Origin: Acetobacteraceae bacterium
GTDB taxonomy: Bacteria; Pseudomonadota; Alphaproteobacteria; Acetobacterales; Acetobacteraceae
Assembly (NCBI GenBank): GCA_027487675.1
Contig: JAIYDD010000040.1
Span: 1 to 43,136, forward strand
Length of the DNA: 43,136 nucleotides
Reading direction: 5' to 3'
Part shown: positions 40,140 through 43,136 of the stretch, in pieces
Numbering within the stretch: the stretch's first letter is position 1
How the letters are laid out: the number at the start of each line of letters is the position of its first letter
Translations under genes and position numbers: made by a program
Notes under the pieces: model-generated
Database searches by the model: none
What the model was told of the DNA's origin: nothing
What the model saw: only the letters and a program-made list of their open reading frames with translations

Positions 40140-40189
40140 GAAGCCCGGAGATAGGACGCGCCGCCCCCGAATTGGATGGAGTGCAGGAC

Positions 40190-41971
40190 ATGGCGGTCGA
40201 CGACCGGAACCCCCGCGGCGCGCAGGACGATGCGACGCTGCTCGAGATGCGGCGCCGCGACGCCTTCCGCATCGTCTTCGGCGCCGCCGCGGCCGCCATG
40301 GTCGGCCTCGACGAGGCCGAGGCGAGCACCCCGGCCGCCCCGAGCTTCCGCCACGGCGTCGCCAGCGGCGACCCGCGGCTCGAAAGCGTCATCATCTGGA
40401 CCCGCGTGACGCCGGTGACCAACCGCCAGCTGATGGTGGACTGGCGCGTCTCCTCCACCTCCGACATGGCCAACATCGTCGCCTCCGGCCAGGCCCCGGC
40501 CTCGCCGATCCACGACTTCACGGTGAAGGTGGATGTCGAGGGCCTGCAGCCGGGCGGCACCTATTTCTACCAGTTCGCCGTCGGCGGCGTGATGTCCGCG
40601 GTCGGCCGCACCCGCACCCTGCCGGCCAATGCCAGCCGCGACCCCGTCTCGCTGGCCTTCTTCTCCTGCGCCAACTACGAGAAGGGCTTCTTCAACGTGT
40701 ACGGAGAGGCAGCGCGCCAGGCCGACCTGTTCGGCGTCGTCCATCTCGGCGACTACACCTACGAATACGGCGTGGCCGGCTACCTGACGCCCGCCATGGC
40801 GCTGAACCCCACCGTGAACTTCGAGCCGCGCCGCGCCGAGCTCGTCCCCGCCACCGAGACGGTCACCCTCGCCGCCTATCGCCAGCGCCTCGCCCTCTAC
40901 CGCACCGACCCGCAGCTGCAGGCGCTGCACGCGCATTGCCCCTGGTTCTGCAGCTACGACGACCACGAATCCACCAACGATTCCTGGACCGGCGGCGCGC
41001 AGAACCACACCCCGGGCGTCGAGGGCGACTGGCAGGCCCGCAAGCGCGACGCGCTGCGCGCCTGGTTCGAATGGATGCCGGTCCGCACGCGCGATCCGCG
41101 CTTCGACGGCATGAACAACCCGCAGGCGCTCTACCGCCACTTCAACTTCGGCCGCGTCGCGCGGCTGCTGATGCTCGATTCGCGCCTGGCGGGCCGCGAC
41201 CGGCAGCTCACCACCCCGGAGTTCCTGGCCGTCTACGGGATCGGCGTGCCGAGCCCCGCGCCGGACATGGTGGATGGCCGCCCGCGCACCCTGCTGGGCA
41301 GCGCGCAGGAAGCCTGGCTGGACAGCGAGCTGTCCACCTCCCGCCAGGTGTGGCAGCTGATCGGCAACCAGACCCTGCTGCACTACCAGGGCGCGGCGGA
41401 CTTCGAGAGCTTCCCCGGCTTCGACGCCCCGACCAAGGCGGCGATCCGCGCCGGGCTCGACGGCCTGTTCGGCGCCGGCGCCGGCGCGCAGTTCGGCCAG
41501 CTCGGCATCGCCGGCGGCCCCAACCCGGAAGGCGCCGACACCTGGACCGGCTATCCGGGCGCCAAGAGCCGCCTCTACGCCTCGCTGCTGCGGGCGCGGA
41601 ACCCGGTCGTGCTCTCGGGCGACAGCCACAATGCCTGGGCGGCCAACCTCGCCGCCGGCCGCACCCCGGTCGGCGTGGAATTCGGCACCGCTTCCGTCAC
41701 CTCCCCCGGGCTCGAGCAGTTCTTCGCCTTCCCGCGCCAGGTGCTGGAGGCGCTGATGCTGTTCACCTCCAACACCCGCTGGCGCAACGACAAGCTGGTC
41801 TTCGCCGACACCGGCCGCCGCGGCTATGTCCGGCTGAACGCCAGCATGACCGAGCTGGTGGCGACCTTCGTGCAGGTGAACACCGTGCTGTCCACCAGCT
41901 ACACGGTGGATGCCAGCGCTTCCTTCCGCGTGCTGCCCGGCGCGCGGACCATCGCGCCGGTCGCCACCTGA
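40190..41971 (+). CDS. phoD: Alkaline phosphatase D family protein (PhoD-like)
   Basis: A 593-residue metallophosphatase, probably exported. MRRRDAFRIVFGAAAAAMVGL near the N-terminus (residues 19-39) resembles a Tat signal, though not perfectly. The PhoD N-terminal domain follows (FRHGVASGDPRLESVIIWTR), then the catalytic domain with CANYEKGF, HLGDYTYEYG, CSYDDHESTNDSW and SGDSHNAWA, which hold the metal ligands. PhoD enzymes release phosphate from mono- and diesters with Fe and Ca. The start at 40190 has GGAG 8 nt upstream; a TTG six codons earlier is an alternative. A Pho-box-like sequence upstream suggests induction by phosphate shortage. Confidence 0.9.
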   Translation: MAVDDRNPRGAQDDATLLEMRRRDAFRIVFGAAAAAMVGLDEAEASTPAAPSFRHGVASGDPRLESVIIWTRVTPVTNRQLMVDWRVSSTSDMANIVASGQAPASPIHDFTVKVDVEGLQPGGTYFYQFAVGGVMSAVGRTRTLPANASRDPVSLAFFSCANYEKGFFNVYGEAARQADLFGVVHLGDYTYEYGVAGYLTPAMALNPTVNFEPRRAELVPATETVTLAAYRQRLALYRTDPQLQALHAHCPWFCSYDDHESTNDSWTGGAQNHTPGVEGDWQARKRDALRAWFEWMPVRTRDPRFDGMNNPQALYRHFNFGRVARLLMLDSRLAGRDRQLTTPEFLAVYGIGVPSPAPDMVDGRPRTLLGSAQEAWLDSELSTSRQVWQLIGNQTLLHYQGAADFESFPGFDAPTKAAIRAGLDGLFGAGAGAQFGQLGIAGGPNPEGADTWTGYPGAKSRLYASLLRARNPVVLSGDSHNAWAANLAAGRTPVGVEFGTASVTSPGLEQFFAFPRQVLEALMLFTSNTRWRNDKLVFADTGRRGYVRLNASMTELVATFVQVNTVLSTSYTVDASASFRVLPGARTIAPVAT

Positions 41972-41977
41972 CGCATC

Positions 41978-42008
41978 CCGGCGCGCCGGGGCTGCCCCGG
42001 CGCGCCGG
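41978..42008 (+). terminator. Strong hairpin after phoD
   Basis: A perfect 14-bp GC-rich stem (41978-41991 with 41995-42008) with a CTG loop begins 6 bp after the phoD stop. There is no T-run; it may act as a transcription pause or mRNA-stabilising structure between phoD and the next gene. Confidence 0.45.
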
Positions 42009-42048
42009 ATCGGCCAGACTGCGGCGGAGCCCGGAAGGAGCCCGCCGC

Positions 42049-42435
42049 ATGACCCGCCTGGTGCAGTACGAGGACGCCCCGCCGGAAGCCCGCGCCGTGT
42101 TCGACGCGATCAAGGCGGCGCGTGGCGTGCCGGACGTCAACAACTTCTGGAAGGCGCTGGCGGTGCACCCGCCGACGCTGGCCCGCACCTGGGACAGCCT
42201 GAGCCAGGTGATGGCGCCCGGGGCCCTGAACCCATTGGTCAAGGAGATGCTGTATCTCGCCGCCTCCATGGCGGCGGGCTGCGCCTATTGCATCGCCAGC
42301 CACGGCGCCGCCGCGCGCGCCAAGGGGATGACGGACGCGCAGTACGGCGAGTTGCTGGCCGTGGTCGCCATGGCCGCGGAGACCAACCGGCTGGCCGAGG
42401 CGCTGCGCGTGCCGGTCGATCCGCGGTTCGACTAA
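42049..42435 (+). CDS. Carboxymuconolactone decarboxylase / AhpD-like CxxC protein
   Basis: A 128-residue helical protein of the CMD/AhpD superfamily. The redox motif is C78-A-Y-C81 with H85 (AAGCAYCIASHGAAARA), and NPLVKEMLYLAASM precedes it. The CxxC..H motif points to peroxidase or disulfide-reductase activity rather than lactone decarboxylation. The ATG at 42049 follows GGAAGGAG. It lies 77 bp after phoD in the same direction and converges with a small basic protein gene, overlapping it by 4 nt. Confidence 0.87.
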   Translation: MTRLVQYEDAPPEARAVFDAIKAARGVPDVNNFWKALAVHPPTLARTWDSLSQVMAPGALNPLVKEMLYLAASMAAGCAYCIASHGAAARAKGMTDAQYGELLAVVAMAAETNRLAEALRVPVDPRFD

Positions 42436-42602
42436 CCCGGTTTTTTCGCTTTCCGCACCTTCCGCTTCGCCGCGCCCTTCCGCGTCGCCGCGGCGAGCAT
42501 CGCTGCCTGTCCGCGGCGGACGGCGTTGGCGGCATGGCCCATCCACCAGCCGGCGGCGCGGTTGGCTGCGGAGAGGAACAGGCTGCGCGGAGTGCCCTTC
42601 AT
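42432..42602 (-). CDS. Small basic conserved-looking protein
   Basis: A 56-residue frame: MKGTPRSLFLSAANRAAGWW, then MGHAANAVRRGQAAMLAAAT, and a lysine/arginine-rich tail ending KAKKPG. The amphipathic first part and basic tail resemble short poly(3-hydroxyalkanoate)-associated or nucleic-acid-binding proteins I believe occur in Rhodospirillales, but I cannot name the family. The stop overlaps that of the convergent CxxC gene. The Shine-Dalgarno sequence is weak and the frame remains open upstream. Confidence 0.55.
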   Translation of the reverse strand: MKGTPRSLFLSAANRAAGWWMGHAANAVRRGQAAMLAAATRKGAAKRKVRKAKKPG

Positions 42603-42650
42603 TCGCGCCGGAACGCCGTGCCATCGCGCGGGTTCGCGTGGGGCTCGGAC

Positions 42651-42998
42651 CTAGCGACGCGGCGCGACCTCCCCGAACATGATGCCGATGACCTCGGCCA
42701 CCATGTCGCGCAAGAGATCGGACGAGCAAGCCTGCATGCTCCCGCCGATCGCGTCCTGCCGGCCAAGAAGCTTGGAGACGTAGGGCGAGCGCGCGCCGAG
42801 CTCCGCGATGGACGAAAGCTCCCCGGCGGTCAGGTGCTCGAGATGCGCGGCGGCGAGGTTCCGATCCCATTGATCCTGGTAGCGTGGCGCGACCTGCTCG
42901 ACGGTCTGCGCCAGCAGCGCACGCGCACGGGCGGCCCCGATCTGCGACGACACGATCGCGTATGTCTGGGTGCGGGTCGCGGCCTGCGAGGCCAACAC
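42651..42998 (-). pseudogene. Hypothetical protein, probably 5'-truncated by an insertion sequence
   Basis: 115 residues from the GTG at 42998: GVLASQAATRTQTYAIVSSQ, then LLAQTVEQVAPRYQDQWDRN and LTAGELSSIAELGARSPYVS. The composition is that of a real, mostly helical protein, with a C-terminal pattern like DUF2059-type domains (LTAGELSSIAELGARSPYVSKLL). The frame stays open to the window edge (residues RYKDRLLGLGRN precede the GTG), but the transposase gene starts at 43088 on the other strand, so the native N-terminus has probably been lost. Function is unknown. Confidence 0.5.
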
Positions 42999-43019
42999 GC
43001 CGATGTTTCGGCCGAGGCC

Positions 43020-43136
43020 TAGGAGCCTGTCCTTGTAACGGGTGAATCCGCTCGACAGCTTGTGCGAGCGGTGATTCGCTGGTCGGCATGACGAAGAGCT
43101 TTCGGCCCTGGAAGGTGGACGAGGTCTGGCTGCTAC
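43020..43136 (+). mobile_element. Left end of an IS1182-like insertion sequence
   Basis: The stretch from about 43020 (AGGAGCCTGTCCTTGTAAC) to the transposase start is non-coding and is the likely location of the left terminal inverted repeat. The exact boundary and target duplication cannot be fixed because the right end is outside the window. Confidence 0.5.
43088..43136 (+). CDS. Transposase, IS1182-like, N-terminal fragment cut by the window edge
   Basis: Sixteen codons are visible: MTKSFRPWKVDEVWLL. The FRPW...(W/L)LL opening is characteristic of IS1182-family DDE transposases (often continuing with PPSVQDFVPxxHLA). The rest lies beyond the window. Confidence 0.65.
   Translation, partial: MTKSFRPWKVDEVWLL

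Larger units (their letters stand above)
39496..40189. other. Long intergenic region with palindromic repeats
   Basis: 694 bp with no convincing gene. It holds a GCCGGGGC/GCCCCGGC hairpin (39530-39549) after phaB, two dispersed palindromes (about 39759-39779, and 39800-39825 with an 11-bp perfect stem and a TGTT loop) and, near its end, an AT-richer stretch with a Pho-box-like element. A 103-residue plus-strand open frame (39704-40015) is made from the repeats and is rejected as coding. Confidence 0.6.

Overview
The window is GC-rich (roughly 70% by eye) chromosomal DNA. It most resembles a soil or water alphaproteobacterium of the Acetobacteraceae/Roseomonas type. This is an inference from the codon use, the many periplasmic solute receptors (two of the Bug/TctC type), the metX-metW pair, phaB, an ECF42 sigma factor with a DGPF partner, and dispersed CCCTCTCCCCC-type palindromes. 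No rRNA, tRNA, phage or CRISPR was seen. One insertion sequence starts at the right edge.

Left two thirds (1-29323): an accessory catabolic and transport region. (a) A branched-chain-type ABC receptor and permease (1-1672) diverges from an orphan molybdenum hydroxylase large subunit (1940-4234). (b) A six-gene minus-strand operon (10475 down to 4212) encodes an SDR lacking its catalytic residues, a PLP aminotransferase, an alpha/beta hydrolase, an M20 carbamoylase-type amidohydrolase, a Bug receptor and a TPP decarboxylase-like protein with its domains in reversed order. It diverges from a GntR/FCD regulator (10573-11244). (c) A minus-strand trio with 4-nt overlaps (8-oxoguanine-deaminase-type amidohydrolase, flavin monooxygenase, ureidoglycolate lyase) diverges from a four-gene polyamine-type ABC importer (14908-18689). 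(d) A six-gene minus-strand operon (24694 down to 18681) encodes a TauABC/SsuABC-type importer, a second flavin monooxygenase, a NicX-like ring-cleaving dioxygenase and an SDR, with a second GntR/FCD regulator upstream. (e) An alpha/beta hydrolase follows, then a GMC oxidoreductase plus 2OG-Fe(II) oxygenase pair.

Six of the promoter regions in (a)-(e) carry pairs of GTATGC/GCATAC-like elements set about 21 bp apart. These are probably operators for the two GntR proteins, whose recognition helices share the stretch VSRTPVREAL.

Right third (29451-42602): more housekeeping in character. It holds a GGDEF-EAL protein with a 122-bp tandem duplication of its 3' end, an ECF42 sigma/DGPF pair with a matching promoter, a DUF4169 protein, dienelactone hydrolase, metX and metW separated by a 63-bp tandem repeat, a Bug receptor, phaB, a phoD-type phosphatase behind a Pho-box-like element, a CxxC AhpD-like protein and small basic proteins. 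The right edge holds the first 16 codons of an IS1182-like transposase, apparently inserted in the 5' part of a hypothetical gene.

The most striking unannotated object is a roughly 90-nt small RNA on the minus strand at 38525-38614. It has a perfect FNR/FixK box centred exactly 41.5 bp upstream of the inferred start, a -10 element, an exposed CCUCC anti-Shine-Dalgarno stretch and a strong intrinsic terminator.
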